The notes under the pieces are model-generated. The model saw nothing but the letters and a program-made list of their open reading frames with translations. It had not been told where the DNA came from and made no database searches. A DNA stretch of 64,000 nt from Saururus chinensis. Taxonomy: Eukaryota > Streptophyta > Magnoliopsida > Piperales > Saururaceae. The stretch is from NCBI GenBank assembly GCA_035235625.1, contig CP141147.1, positions 2,965,001 to 3,029,000 of the forward strand, written 5' to 3'. The position numbers and the translations under genes were made by a program. Shown here piece after piece: positions 1 to 10,581 of this stretch. How positions within the stretch are numbered: position 1 is the first letter of the stretch; the number at the start of each line of letters is the position of its first letter.

Positions 1-137
1 GCAACATACTCCTGTACCGCCCGTCGAATACCCTGCCACATAAAGCTCTGGCTGACCCGCTTATATGTGCAGAATGCCCCTTCATGACCGGCCAACGGGG
101 TGTCATGGAAGTGGGAAAGAATGCGCCTGCGAAGATC
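1..137 (-). pseudogene. gypsy integrase, N-terminal zinc-binding segment
   Basis: The minus-strand translation contains HFHDTPLAGHEGAFCTYKR followed by a W-QGIRRAVQEYV stretch. This is the H-H half of the HHCC zinc finger that opens gypsy integrases. The CC half and the catalytic core lie beyond the window edge. The segment is open over its whole visible length. Confidence 0.85.
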
Positions 138-220
138 AGTAACATAGGTACCCAAAGGTGGTCCTTCCAAAAAAGAAGGTTATCCTGACACACAAAGAAT
201 GGATGGCTTGCTGGGTCGGC

Positions 221-1111
221 TTAGAGAGTTGTAACCAAGGATTGCGTGGGAGGATCCTCAACATAGGCCGGCCTCAACTCAACAATGAAAGGGCAAGACG
301 GAGTAGATAGATCCAGGCATGAACCAGCGGTAGAGCTATGAGAAAGAGCGTCGGCCACAGTGTTGTCCGACACTTTCTTGTAAACGACCTCATAATCATA
401 ACCAAGTAACTTACTGGCCCACCTTTGCTGTGCTGGAGTGGACACACACTGCTCAAGGAAGTACTTCAGGGGCTAGTGGTTGGTGCAAATGAGAAACTTG
501 CGGCCTAGCAAGTAAGGCCACCATTTGTCGATGGCGAGGACAATAGCAAACATTTTCGTCTCATAAACAGACAGAGAAAAGGAGCGGCCAGCCAAAGCCT
601 TGCTGAAGTAGGCAATGGGACACTTGTCCTACAACAACACCGCCCCTAGGCCCATCTCTGAAGCATCCGTTTCAACCACGAATCTGATGATAATCCGAAT
701 GAAGGTCGAGTTTACTGAAGACCGTCGCACCAGCCAGCTCATCCAAAAGCTCCTCAATCATGAGTATGGGGTATTTGTCCTTGACGGTGATAGCATTCAA
801 GGCCCAGTAGTCAACACAAAACCGCCAAGAGTTGTCCTTCTTACAAACCAGCAACACTGGGGAGGAGAAGGAGCTTGTGATGGGAGGATGATACTAGACT
901 AAAGTATGTCAGCAACGAGGCGCTCTATCTCCGACTTCTGGATGTGAGGATAATGATAAGGGTGGACATTGGCTGGCACTGCCCTGGGAACGATAGGGAT
1001 ATGATGGTCATGAGGCCGCACTGGTGGAAGGCCCTTCAGCTCAGCAAACACCTCCCGATGCTCTGCCAATAAATCAAGAAGATCTGGAGGCAGCTCATCT
1101 TGAGGCACCTT
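221..1111 (-). pseudogene. gypsy reverse transcriptase and RNase H, broken
   Basis: The minus strand from 1111 encodes the linker and RT N-terminus (LPPVRPHDHHIPIV, then a YHYPHIQKSEIE segment). A separate frame at 857-672 holds RT motif text ([18 protein letters not shown] and [14 protein letters not shown]). RNase H follows at about 600-221 with YETKMFAIV, and then with YDYEVVYKKVSDNTVADALS at its end. The frame changes near 890 and again below 672, the YxDD catalytic box is not readable, and an in-frame stop lies at 473-475. This is a remnant and no active enzyme is expected. Confidence 0.85.
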
Positions 1112-1308
1112 GACTGCTGCCCACTACGGCAAGAGGAACCCTTGGGGTGCAAACCAGAAGAAAGAACTCTCTGACTGGGCTGAGAGAAGGGTGCCCGGCC
1201 GAGATCCTTCAATCCAAACCCGCTACCCTTGAACCTCGAAGTCCATAACCATATCTCTGAAATTCCAAACCACATCTCCAAGCTCTTGTAACCACTGAAC
1301 CCCTAACA

Positions 1309-1560
1309 CTACGTCTGCCCCCTTCGTGGGTAGCAAGAAGAGGTCGGTGATGAAGGTGTGGCATTGGATGGAGAGGGTGGCCTGAGTACACGCTCCGGAG
1401 CTCCTACATGCTTCCCGTCACCAATCAAAACATCGAAGGGCTTCGAATCTGACATGAAGCAGCCAAGTTGCTGAGCCACCTTGTCATTGATGAAGTTGTC
1501 AGTGGAACCACTGTCGATCAAGATGGCCGCTTCAGGTGGCCTTGAACCTGCATCGTACAA
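1309..1560 (-). pseudogene. gypsy aspartic protease segment
   Basis: The minus-strand frame carries AAILIDSGSTDNFINDKVA, with the D-S-G catalytic triplet of retropepsins intact. It sits between the gag zinc knuckle (upstream) and the RT linker (downstream), as expected for Ty3/gypsy. It is out of frame with both neighbours, and the C-terminal part of the reading frame has drifted. Confidence 0.8.
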
Positions 1561-2906
1561 GGAGTAAACGCCCCCGAGAAGGCATGAACATAGATCTCGG
1601 GTAGCACATTGTCGTAGTGGGAAGTGTCAGCCCTGCCCGCCACATCCTCCTCCTCGACCTCCTCCACGAGGAGGCTGCCTTTGACGGAACAGCGGTGCCC
1701 TAGGATGAATTTTTCATCACAATGGAAGCATAGCCCTTTAGACCGACGTTCCTCCATCTGCGCCAGCGTTAGGCGACAGACAATCTGGCCGGTTGGGGGG
1801 GGGTTATTGGCCAGGTCGGCCTGGCATGGAGCTATTGGTCGGGGCGAAAAGGGGGCTGGTGCTGACAGTAGAACGTGGGAAAGGCCCAAGCCACCCCCTC
1901 CGCTGCCTAGCCAATTTCTCCTCTTCAATCCGTGCATGCTGCACGACGTCCTGCATACTAGAGCATGGAAAGTGGCGCATCTCCTCATAAATCTCGTGTT
2001 TGAGACCTCTCTTGAACGTTCCCACCAAGGCTGCCACTGGCCAATCAAGGAGGCGGTTGGCAACCTTCATGAACTCGGTGTAGTAGGCCCAGACAGTGAT
2101 CGTTTGGCGCAGCGTGGAGAGCATCTTGTTGAAGTCCTGGAACTCGTTGGGGCCAAACTAGATGCACAACTCGTCAGAGAAGGCAATCCAAGTGGGGTAG
2201 CGCACCTCCTTCTCGAAACTCTAGAACCAAACGGACGCGTCCCTATCTAGGTGGAAGGCGGCTATGCGCAGCTGTTCAGCCTCTGAGTGCATTCCCTGGT
2301 AGGCGAAAAACTTTTCCGCCTTGTACAACCACTCCACTAGGTCATCGTTCCCATTGTAGCATGGGAACTGTAGGTAGGCCAAACGAGGTTCAGCCCCTCC
2401 TCGTGGTCCTCCGTGGGGTCCCGGGTACTCCTCCCAGTCGTCCTCCATCTCCAAAAAAAAGTTTCTGGTTGGCAGCATCATTGGGGCATTTTCTTGAACA
2501 CCTAGCATGCTTCACATCTCCCAGGCCAGGCGCCTCCCATCCACAGCTTGGTTGACTGTGCCAAAATGCACAGGACCTTGGGGTAAATGTGCCTCCCTGT
2601 CTGCTGGTGCCGGAGGGTCAAATCCGTGTAATTCGGGGGCTTGGGACGGCTCCCCTTCTCCATGGCGGCTGTTGGTGGCCTGGCCAACAGAGGTGTCGTG
2701 CACTTTGCCTGGAGCTGAGCCACGGCAAAGCCCAGAGCGTCGACCTTGGCCATGCCCATGCTCAAAGACTTGATCTCAGCAATGATTTGCACTAGGGTAG
2801 GTTCGTTGGTGGTCTCCGGAACCGTCTTTGGGCTGTCTGCTGAGGCGAAGGCCTCCTTCTCGGGTGGAACTTCCGGGGCCGCGGCAGCTTGTTTGCCTCG
2901 TGCCAT
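1518..2906 (-). pseudogene. gypsy gag with CCHC zinc knuckle, frameshifted
   Basis: The likely start is the ATG at 2906-2904 (MARGKQ), about 20 nt downstream of the primer-binding site. Three successive frames carry the gag. An alanine/proline-rich N-terminus lies at 2906-2502. The capsid-like segment lies at 2508-2221 (LAYLQFPCYNGNDDLVEWLY, AAFHLDRDASVWF). The C-terminal part ends in a CCHC knuckle of the form CFHCDEKFILGHRC near 1745-1700. The frame is broken near 2505 and again near 2100, so no full gag can be made. Confidence 0.85.
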
Positions 2907-2922
2907 GGCCGGGGATCGTAAA

Positions 2923-2936
2923 GGCTCCAATACCAA
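2923..2936 (-). other. primer-binding site
   Basis: On the minus strand, directly after the LTR end (...CACAACA), comes TTGGTATTGGAGCC. This is close to the initiator-tRNA-Met primer site used by many plant LTR elements, with two changes. Its position fixes the direction of the element. Confidence 0.75.
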
Positions 2937-3167
2937 TGTTGTGCCCGAAGTAGCACAATCAGCACCTTAGAGTTTCACACAGGGAAAGGGAGAGAGAAAG
3001 AAGAAAGGGGAGAGAAATCTGAATATTCAACTGCCTAATGAAACATGAGGAAGGGGACGACCCTTATAGGGAGTCGCGCCCTCTCTCCTAGGGAGCCGCA
3101 CCATCTAGTGGGCCCGGCTATCCTGTGGGCCACTAGCTGGTCCAATACAGTTATTCATCCTATTACA
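2937..3167 (-). repeat. 5' LTR of the gypsy element at the left edge
   Basis: On the minus strand the LTR begins TGTAATAGG and ends GGGCACAACA, so it has TG...CA ends. A TATA-like CCTATAAGGG lies near 3069-3060. The LTR is 231 bp, short for a gypsy element. The boundaries rest on the TG/CA ends and on the adjacent primer site, because the second LTR is outside the window. Confidence 0.7.
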
Positions 3168-3939
3168 TAAGCAAATATAAAAGAAATTAACCTAATACAA
3201 TGTAATAAAAGGGAATTAAGTAGTTCGGGTGATGGTGCACAACATGGAGCTAGTGGTAGAAGTAGCGGAGTTGAAGTCAGAGCCTTTGGCAAAGAGAAGT
3301 TGGGGTTGGTGAAGTTAAAAGGAAAAGAGTATTTTAAACAATTCCTATCATATGTATAGGCCATTTTTAGTGTTATATGGAAATGTGTGGCATTTTGTAT
3401 ATTATAGTGTATTCTAAGTTCAAGATGGGGTGAGCTGATACCAGTCGTGATTTAGCTCCATTGAAAGACTCACTGATGGTAATTTGTCATTGTTGTTGGG
3501 CTCTTTCATCTTCGCATACAATGATTAACCTCATTATTTGCCTTCTTATGAATGGAAAACATTGATTGTAGGTCTTCATCATCTTCTAATTTGTAAAAAA
3601 TGGATGATTGAGAAGATGGAATCAAATACTTCAAAGTCACATTATTATTGACACCAAGTCTTCATTTTACTTGAACCAGCAGCTCGTCAAACCTCATTGA
3701 CAGATCAACACCTTTCTACCTTCATACACACCATTATTGCCTGCCTCTCCATTGTAATGTATACAAACACCAATCCTCTCTATTATGGGGGTTAAAGGGT
3801 GATCGGATCCACCTAAATAAAGTGTATTTCACCTTGAATAGCTACTATTGTGGAAAAAATTGGGTTTTTACTGTGTCCAGTGACTCGCCACCAGTCATCT
3901 CCTGTGGGCAAATTCTGACTTGCCATTGATAAATCCTCT

Positions 3940-5981
3940 TGTAACACCCCGTGTTCTGATTATGCCTAAACCAAGGTGTTAGGGGCAATTATGTAATTTT
4001 TAGTTAAATGTTAAGGAGTTTCAAGGGATGGAATTTCAGCATATGTGTAGAGCTCGAAATAACGAGCGTAACGAACCAAGAACACATAAAAAAGAGGTTG
4101 GGAGCGAAAGCTATGACCTCAAAAAATGTGTCACATGGACGGGACCAATGTAAAAAAAGTGGAAATGCCTACCCATGTAGTGTAGTCGCAAAGGGGTCGT
4201 CGATGCGAGTCCATCAATACTAAAGAACACGTGATTCTAACATCGGAATAAGAAGTTATCGTGTTCTAAAGTTGGAATTGTATTTGAGTAAAATAATAAT
4301 AAAATAATATAGAAGGACGAAATAGATATTATTAGCAATGAGAGCCGAGCTGCGCCTCTAAATGAAATGCGGCGTGTAAGCCGCACCACCCTCATAAGGT
4401 GGGACCGCGTAATTGCTACCGACTGCACGACACAGGGCCCGCTCGACAAGAGGCGGGCGCACGTGTCATGAGGCGCATATCACACTTGCACCATTCACAT
4501 GCACGGTTGAATGGATGCACTACATGTGGAGTGTGTCTATAGTCGCTTACCCCTTTTAGTCCGTAAACTAGCACTCCTTCCCCTATAAATTTTAATTTCC
4601 GTCCAAACTTTCGGTGACGTTTTCTAGTTTGTTTTGAGTCATTTTTGTCTGTTCAAAAAGCGTTTGTAGCAAATTCAAGGGTGTTCTATGCAATGAAAGT
4701 GTACATTCTTTGAGTTGGCGACTTTATGAGGGGGAAATGCCCCTATGCAAGAGGAAACTCTGCCTGTCACCCTCGAGCCTCAAAGAGAGAGAAGTGGCCT
4801 GGAGCAAGAGGCGGCTTCATCCTCCATTGTCAGGCCACAATGAGGGAAGGCCTAGAGTATGGGAGACTTCATTCTTCAACGAAGGGTCACATAGTGAGAA
4901 ACACATCCCTACGTTAAGTGGAGGTTATGTCCATCGCCTACGAACGCATAGAGATAAAAGTGTCTCAGGGTAGGGGAAGTTCTATCCACCGCCTACGGGC
5001 CCGGGAAGTGAAAAACATTCCGAGTTAAAAGGGAAGTTATGTCCATCGCCTTCAAGTCGTAGAGAGTGAAATATCCTACGAGGTGATGCCCGCCGCCTAA
5101 GAAATGTTCCAAAGCTAGAGGTGATTCTGCATGCCGTCTCCAGGCTTAAAGGGGAGGAAGCCCATAGGAAACGAGCAATTCCGAACGCCGCAACTTTCAG
5201 AACTAGAGGGGAGCAAGCATTTCTGACTTTCCTATTTAATTTGATTTATATGTATGCGTATCTTAATTAGTAATATTAATAAATTACTTAAGATATATAT
5301 ACATAATTTGCTATAATCTGATGGATTTTAAAATGTTATGATTCGATTTGTTGTGATATGTTTTGATTTGACTTTCTCTGAAATGGTCTATTTAATCTTA
5401 TATGCTTCGATTTGATCTGATATGATTGAATATGATCTAATGGGATATGATATGATCTAATTTGCTCTGTTGTGTGATTCTGCAGTGTTCTATTCACCTC
5501 TATGAGAGGTGTGATTTCGCTGATTTACTGGCTTCCATTCAACTTCGGTGATTTATAAGATTTTTGTCTAATTTTGGATTATTTATTTGGATATAAGAAT
5601 ATACAAATTTTACCGTAAAAGATTTTGTGATGTTGAATTCATGTATTAGTTGTTAGGCAGAACTACGTTCGGATCCAATCATATTTGAATGGTGTTATAA
5701 ATGTTATCCAATACGTACATAGGCAACCAACAGTACAACAACATGGCCCTGAATCAAATTAGTTGTAAAATTAGATTTGTTCTAACCTAGACATAACAGA
5801 GCACTAAAGCTCCGTAATGCGTAGAGGAACGTTACGACTTTTACACACATAGTCTGCTGCTCGTGGTTGGTCTTATTTTAGTTGGTTGGTCTTGTTTTAG
5901 ATTTTTATGTAAATTATATAAACTCTAATTTTGATTTTTCAAACCCCCAATCCGGGTCGGTTTCGGGGTCAGAGTGTTTCA
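3940..5981 (+). mobile_element. solo LTR (LTR-A), TGTAAC family
   Basis: The unit begins TGTAACACCCC and ends GAGTGTTTCA. It is flanked by CCTCT (3935-3939) and ACTCT (5982-5986), a 5-bp target-site duplication with one change. No gag-pol lies inside or beside it, so it is a solo LTR. Landmarks shared with the other family members are an AACGAGCGTAACGA box about 130 bp in, a TATA box at 4583-4590, internal repeats of a short GGGAAGTT...CCGCC motif, and a 3' region with a GCAACCAACAGTAC box. Confidence 0.8.
4583..4590 (+). promoter_or_regulatory. TATA box of LTR-A
   Basis: CTATAAAT sits about 640 bp into the LTR, followed by a pyrimidine-rich stretch. The same box is at the equivalent place in LTR-B (13353-13360), which supports it as the U3 core promoter. 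Confidence 0.5.
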
Positions 5982-6390
5982 ACTCTCCACCGGAACGGCG
6001 TCGCACTGTCCTGTATTTATTTACAAGGATATTTATGGGGATTGGGTTTATTTAAAACATAAGTGCAGTTTTATGCTAAAGCAAGTTTTGTGGAATTTGT
6101 ACTAAAAAACCAAGGAATATAGAATATTAGCTTATTCAACCAAGTAATATGGAAAAATCTATAAATAATTTGATGCAAAGCTGGATAGCAATAACGACTA
6201 TTTCACATGTTGTTGGAGCTAAGGACTTGGGTTCAATTCTTGATCAATTCTTTCTTATTTGTGTTCCAAGGCATTTTTTCTCCTGTCTTAGATTTCAAAT
6301 CCAATGGATTTAGTAGTCTTTTGTCATTTGTGTTCCAGGGCACATTTATCCTACCTTAGTTATATTCACATGCAAGAATGATGCGGGAAG

Positions 6391-6395
<5 letters not shown>

Positions 6396-6462
<67 letters not shown>

Positions 6463-6471
6463 ATATATATA
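6396..6471. repeat. (AT)n microsatellite
   Basis: An almost pure TA dinucleotide run of about 76 bp with one C interruption. The A2 counterpart at about 15144-15166 is much shorter, so the tract changed length after duplication. Confidence 0.95.
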
Positions 6472-6682
6472 CCATAATGACCATTTCATAACATCTTAAT
6501 CTAATATATTGTGAAATAATTATTATTTCACACTTCAATCTTTTCATCACTTTCTCAAACTTGATAGTTACTGAAGTGTGGGAAGGCCTATTTATGGAGA
6601 AGCGATTTGATTTACCAAGAATCCAGGTTCATAAGGAGAACTAATTTGATGATTTGTATTTTGCTTACGAGGCACATTTGCG

Positions 6683-6905
6683 TAGAGGTGGCAAAGGGCT
6701 GGGCCGGGCCTACTTGGCCTAATAATAATAATAATTTTTTAAATATTGTGTGCATAAGGCTGATGGATCGGCCCTCATGCATTTCCCAATGGCCATGCCA
6801 ATCCCATAAGGTCTTACAAGCTCCGAGGCCCAGCCCGACAGGGCTTAACTAGTTCCTATTCGGGGCAAATGAACCGGGCTCAAACCCAACCCTTTGCCAA
6901 CTCTA
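6683..6905. mobile_element. hAT-like MITE (TAGAGGTGGCAAA ends), copy in A1
   Basis: The ends are TAGAGGTGGCAAAG and CTTTGCCAACTCTA, imperfect terminal inverted repeats around a GC-rich core with GGCCC blocks. The preceding 8 bp are CATTTGCG; the following 8 bp (TGTTTGTG) have drifted, but the A2 copy keeps CATTTGCG on the right. The 8-bp duplication and TIR sequence fit a non-autonomous hAT element. It has no coding capacity. Confidence 0.75.
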
Positions 6906-7299
6906 TGTTTGTGTTAGTACATGCCCACTCGTCAACCTAGCCAAATCCCATGTCCCACCTATTCGTCAAGATGACACTATGCTATGTCCTAGGTACACTA
7001 CAACAAAATTGACAATTAGCAACACATTCTTGCCATTCGTCAAATGTCACTAATACGATAGTATTAGTGATGTTTTCTTAAGCGTCGCTAATTGGTATAA
7101 TTATTTAAAAATATATATTTATAAATAAAAAAATAATTTAACACCGTTAGCGACACTTGATCAATGTGTCAGTAATATCATTAAAAAATAAAAAAATAAA
7201 ATAAAACATTAGCGACCCTCTTGGAGAGCGTTGCTAAAAAAGATAAAAGAAATAAAAAATAAAAGTCACACGATAATTTATTTATTTTTAATTACCTGG

Positions 7300-7870
7300 T
7301 TTGGGCTGCATCTAAAATCTGACCCGCGCATGAGAAGCGACCCACGACGTTGGTCAGTAAGGACCCACGCGGGCCGGTATGGGACGACACATGTTGGCCA
7401 GTCTGAGACGACCAGCCAGCGTGAGCCGTCTTCAACCTCTCTCCATGGCGAGAGGTCACAAATCCGCCGATGCCGTCACCTAGCCACAACCGCCCAGGGG
7501 GCCGGAAATAGGTCTGCCCGTCGGCGGAGGTTCTAGATCCAGCCTCTATTACAAGCATCAATGTCCGGCAGCAGCACTGAGACGATAGCGGACAGCAGTG
7601 AGACGACAACGGATGGTGGCTGGAGGACTGAACTCCCCAAGCAAGGAGATGCACACGCGACCACGCCTGGGCGGCTGGTCCGGCTCGTCGGAGACGCTAA
7701 ACGCATCATCATCCTCAGACCCAAAGCGACGCCTTTTCCGTCCTTGCCTGGTTCCGAAGTCTCGCCAGAGGTATGGGATATAAAAGCACGTGCGGAAATT
7801 CGCTCGACCGCGAAGTTTTGCCCCCAAAGCGCGAAACTTCGTGCTCGGGCGAATTTCCGCCCGCGTAAAA
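7300..7870. other. GC-rich insert inside the CACTA-like element, with hairpin
   Basis: About 570 bp are much richer in GC than the flanks and are open in several frames, which is what a captured host fragment can look like. I recognise no protein motif in any frame. At its right side 7792-7860 is an imperfect inverted repeat: GCGGAAATTCGCTCG... pairs with ...GCTCGGGCGAATTTCCGC around a short loop. Capture of host sequence is an inference from composition only. Confidence 0.45.
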
Positions 7871-8099
7871 TGTATAGTGACGCTTCATTCAAGCGTTACA
7901 AAATTTTTTCATTTGCGGCGTAGTGAAGCATCGCAATTAACATCATTTGCGACGCTAAAAATTAAACGTCGTAAATTGTAATTATCTTAGAGACAAAAAA
8001 AATGCAGCATCTCTAATACTAGTAATATTAGCGACATGCTATTCTGACCGTCGAAAATGTCTTAAATATTTTTAAAAAAATACTATTCAGTGCACCCTC

Positions 8100-8345
8100 T
8101 CTCTTTCCTCTTCTTCTCTCTCTTCCTCTCACCTTCTCTCTCTACCCTTTCTCTCTCCTCTCTCTCTTCCCACTCTCTCTCCCCACCCCCTTTCTCTCTC
8201 TCTCCTCACCCTCTCTCTCCTCACTCCTCTCTATCTCCTCTCTATCCTACCTCTCTCTCTCTCTCTTCTCACTCCCCTCCCTCTCTCCTCCCTATCTCTC
8301 TCCTCTCCCCTCTCTCTCCCTCTCTCCTCTGCTTCTCTCTCCCTC
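8100..8345. repeat. CT-rich low-complexity tract 1
   Basis: A pyrimidine tract of CTCTCTCC-type units with little else for about 245 bp. Long reading frames here are compositional artefacts. Confidence 0.95.
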
Positions 8346-8446
8346 TCTCCTCTCTATTTTATATTTTCTATTTAAAAATTAATTTAAACATAAATAAATT
8401 AAAATGTATTACCAACACATAGAGCAATGTGTCGCTAATACTAAGG

Positions 8447-8556
8447 GTATTAGCGACGTATATGCCTATACGTCGCTAGTATTAGAGACGTATAGGCCTA
8501 TACGTCGCTAATACCTTATAGTATTAGCGACGTATAAGCATATATGTCGCTAATAC
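8447..8556. repeat. three tandem palindromes of the CACTA subterminal motif
   Basis: Three near-perfect palindromes of about 36 bp follow each other at 8447-8482, 8479-8514 and 8521-8556. Each is built from GTATTAGCGACGTATA and its complement. In CACTA elements such subterminal repeats are where the transposase binds. Confidence 0.8.
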
Positions 8557-8603
8557 TTTTTTATTTAAATAAAAAATATTAAATAATTAAATAAGAATTT
8601 TTC

Positions 8604-8846
8604 CTCTCCCTCCTCACCCCTCTCTCTACACTATCTCTCTCCTCTCCCCCTCTCTGCTCCCTCTCTCTCCCTCTCTCTCTCCCTCTCTCCTCCCTTTGTC
8701 TCTCCCTCTCTCTCTCCCTCTCTCTCTCCTCCCTCTCAGTCCTCCCTCTCTCCCCCACTCTTCCTCTCTCTCTCTCCTCTCTCTCTCTCTCTCCACCCTC
8801 TCTCTCTCCTCCCTATCTTTCTCTTCTCCTTCTCTCCCTCTCTCTG
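8604..8846. repeat. CT-rich low-complexity tract 2
   Basis: A second pyrimidine tract of the same CTCTCTCC type lies just after the last subterminal palindrome. Together with tract 1 it brackets the palindromes. Confidence 0.95.
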
Positions 8847-8869
8847 AGATCCCACATGACTATATTTGC

Positions 8870-10560
8870 TTGAACTTTTTGTATGCCCCATGTATATAGT
8901 ACACTTCTCAATAATAATTTGTCATAATTTTTCATATATTATACATATTCGAATTCCTGCACTTTTAACGCTCTTGAAAACCCCTCAAAGAGTTCTATCA
9001 AATGAAACCTATCACTTAACTGGTCCCAAATATGAATAATGTGCTCCACAGTAAAAAGTCTTATCTACACTTTTTTCGTTGTTGACCTATGACTTAATAT
9101 TTAGTGTATAAAATTTGGATTCACAGTTGTTTACTATGAGTATATAACTATGAGTGCCAATTATGAGTGTATATGAGTCCCTAAATATAGATCTTATGTG
9201 TATAACTAATGATCATTGTGATCCTAAAAGTAATGTATTATAACTGTAGTATGCAAGGGAGACCACTGTTGAACATATATTTTATTTCTAATTTATTTTA
9301 TTCTATATTATCTGTATTTATAAGTGCAATGCATGTGCATTCTTGCTAATGAAAATTAAAGGCAACAAAATTTTAAGCTAGGACTCAACATGCTGAGTTT
9401 GAAGCCATGAATAAAACTAAGTCTAGTAAAATTTGTTTAGCTCTGGAGCTATGGCTATGCTCTTTTTTCCTCCCACAAGATGCTCTATAGAGAGATTTTG
9501 TTAATACTTTTTTTTTGTGATTATTTTACTAAGTTTCTTGCTGATCCTAGTAAAAATTAAAAACAAATTGTTTATTTATTTTTGTTGTTGTCCTTTTGCC
9601 TAAGGTTTTTTTTTAGCAATAACAATCCCTCTTCTGGGATTATTAGATATGCTTCTAGCTTAAGTAGATAATTTATATTTTTAGAGCAAATTATGAAGAA
9701 AAGGATAGGAAGTCTATTATATAAAGCAAGATTGGCGATGCATGCCACAATTCATTGAACTTGTTTCGTAGTGAACATACTTAGATAGTAACCCTGGTGA
9801 AACTATGGTGTAAAACTATAATTTGTGGAGGCTAATTAATGCCACAATAGCAAACCCCTTAAATTTATATGTATATCATATTTTCTCTCAATCCTATATT
9901 AATAGTTATATTTGAAAAAATAGTAATTTTTATTGAATGGTAAAACCCACGTCTATGAGAAGAAAAATTAAGTTTATGATACTTTTTTTAAGTACTCAAC
10001 TACACAAATTTAACAAAATAAAGTTATTAATATATAATAATTTTAAAAAAAATAAAACTATTAATTCAAAACAAAAAGAATATTATATCAATAATTTATT
10101 ATATCATCTCAACACGGTTTATAAGTAGCTTGTCAGTTTTTGTTTTCTAACCTATTGCGTGTACACGAGTAAGGGAGTAACATCAATAATGTCTTGTACA
10201 ACAATAAGAAGAAAAGTGTTGTGACAGAATGTCTTGTACATCAATAATTTATTATATCATCTAAACACAGTTTATAAGTAGGGTTTATTTTTAAAATTTT
10301 ACTAATTAATTATACTTAAATAATAAAATAATTTCTTGACTTACAAAACATAAAGTCGGTATAGCATTAATATAATAATAATGATCGGGTCAGGGACAAG
10401 AAACAACAATGCAACAAAATATATTATGTGGACATGAAAGAACTACAAAATGGTAGTGATGAAATAGCCAGACGCAATGAGGCCACATTGGTTGGAGGCA
10501 GAGAAAGAAATTTTCATAAAGGGAATAAAACAGTGATTGCAAGATATGATGTTTCTTAAT
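8870..10560. other. AT-rich intergenic stretch, no gene seen
   Basis: About 1.7 kb of AT-rich sequence with frequent stops in all frames. I see no protein motif, LTR end or TIR. The only structure is the small direct repeat at 10082-10281. Confidence 0.7.
10082..10281. repeat. pair of direct repeats, about 150 bp apart
   Basis: A word of about 46 bp (TCAATAATTTATTATATCAT followed by a GTTTATAAGTAG end) occurs at about 10087-10128 and again at about 10238-10280 with three or four differences. A shorter word, ATGTCTTGTACA, is also doubled between them. Confidence 0.8.
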
Positions 10561-10581
10561 ATTGAACAATTTACCAAAATA

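Larger units (their letters stand above)
1..3167 (-). mobile_element. Ty3/gypsy LTR retrotransposon, 5' part, decayed
   Basis: Read on the minus strand, the parts come in order: LTR (3167-2937), primer-binding site, gag, protease, reverse transcriptase, RNase H and the start of integrase at base 1. This PR-RT-RH-IN order is that of Ty3/gypsy (Metaviridae-type plant elements). The element continues beyond the left edge, so its other LTR and its target-site duplication cannot be seen. Frame changes between gag, PR and RT and at least one in-frame stop in RNase H show that it is dead. The RT linker motif (LPPVRPHDHHIPI) resembles the chromovirus branch, but no chromodomain is in view, so the clade stays open. 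Confidence 0.93.
3229..6995 (+). repeat. segmental repeat block, copy A1
   Basis: This stretch matches 11968-15657 (A2) in the same order and orientation over its full length, including the embedded 2-kb solo LTR, the AT microsatellite and the hAT-like MITE. The pair diverges by base changes and small indels throughout, so the duplication is old. A1 stops at the CACTA terminus at 6996, where A2 continues into a tandem array. Its left end is the right arm of the long-inverted-repeat element seen whole at 10582-12152. Confidence 0.9.
6996..8580 (+). mobile_element. CACTA-like (CMC) non-autonomous element, right end not found
   Basis: The left terminus is CACTACAACAAAATTG, a CACTA transposon end. 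It is followed by many subterminal copies of TTAGCGACG and its complement CGTCGCTAA, in both orientations, at both sides of the region. A matching TTGTAGTG end was not found, so the right boundary (placed after the last subterminal repeat) is approximate or the end is deleted. GTA precedes the left end, as expected for a 3-bp duplication. No transposase is visible. The inside holds a GC-rich insert (7300-7870) and a CT-rich tract. Confidence 0.7.

Noticed and set aside
1624-2250. 208-codon plus-strand frame
   Set aside because: Antisense shadow of the gag region; the minus strand carries the recognisable zinc knuckle and capsid text.
7561-7923. 120-codon frame in the GC-rich insert
   Set aside because: No recognisable motif; kept only as a possible capture.
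8090-8422. 110-codon open frame of Leu/Ser/Pro
   Set aside because: It is a pure CT-rich tract, and openness comes from composition.
8696-8899. 67-codon open frame of Ser/Leu/Pro
   Set aside because: Second CT-rich tract; no motif.
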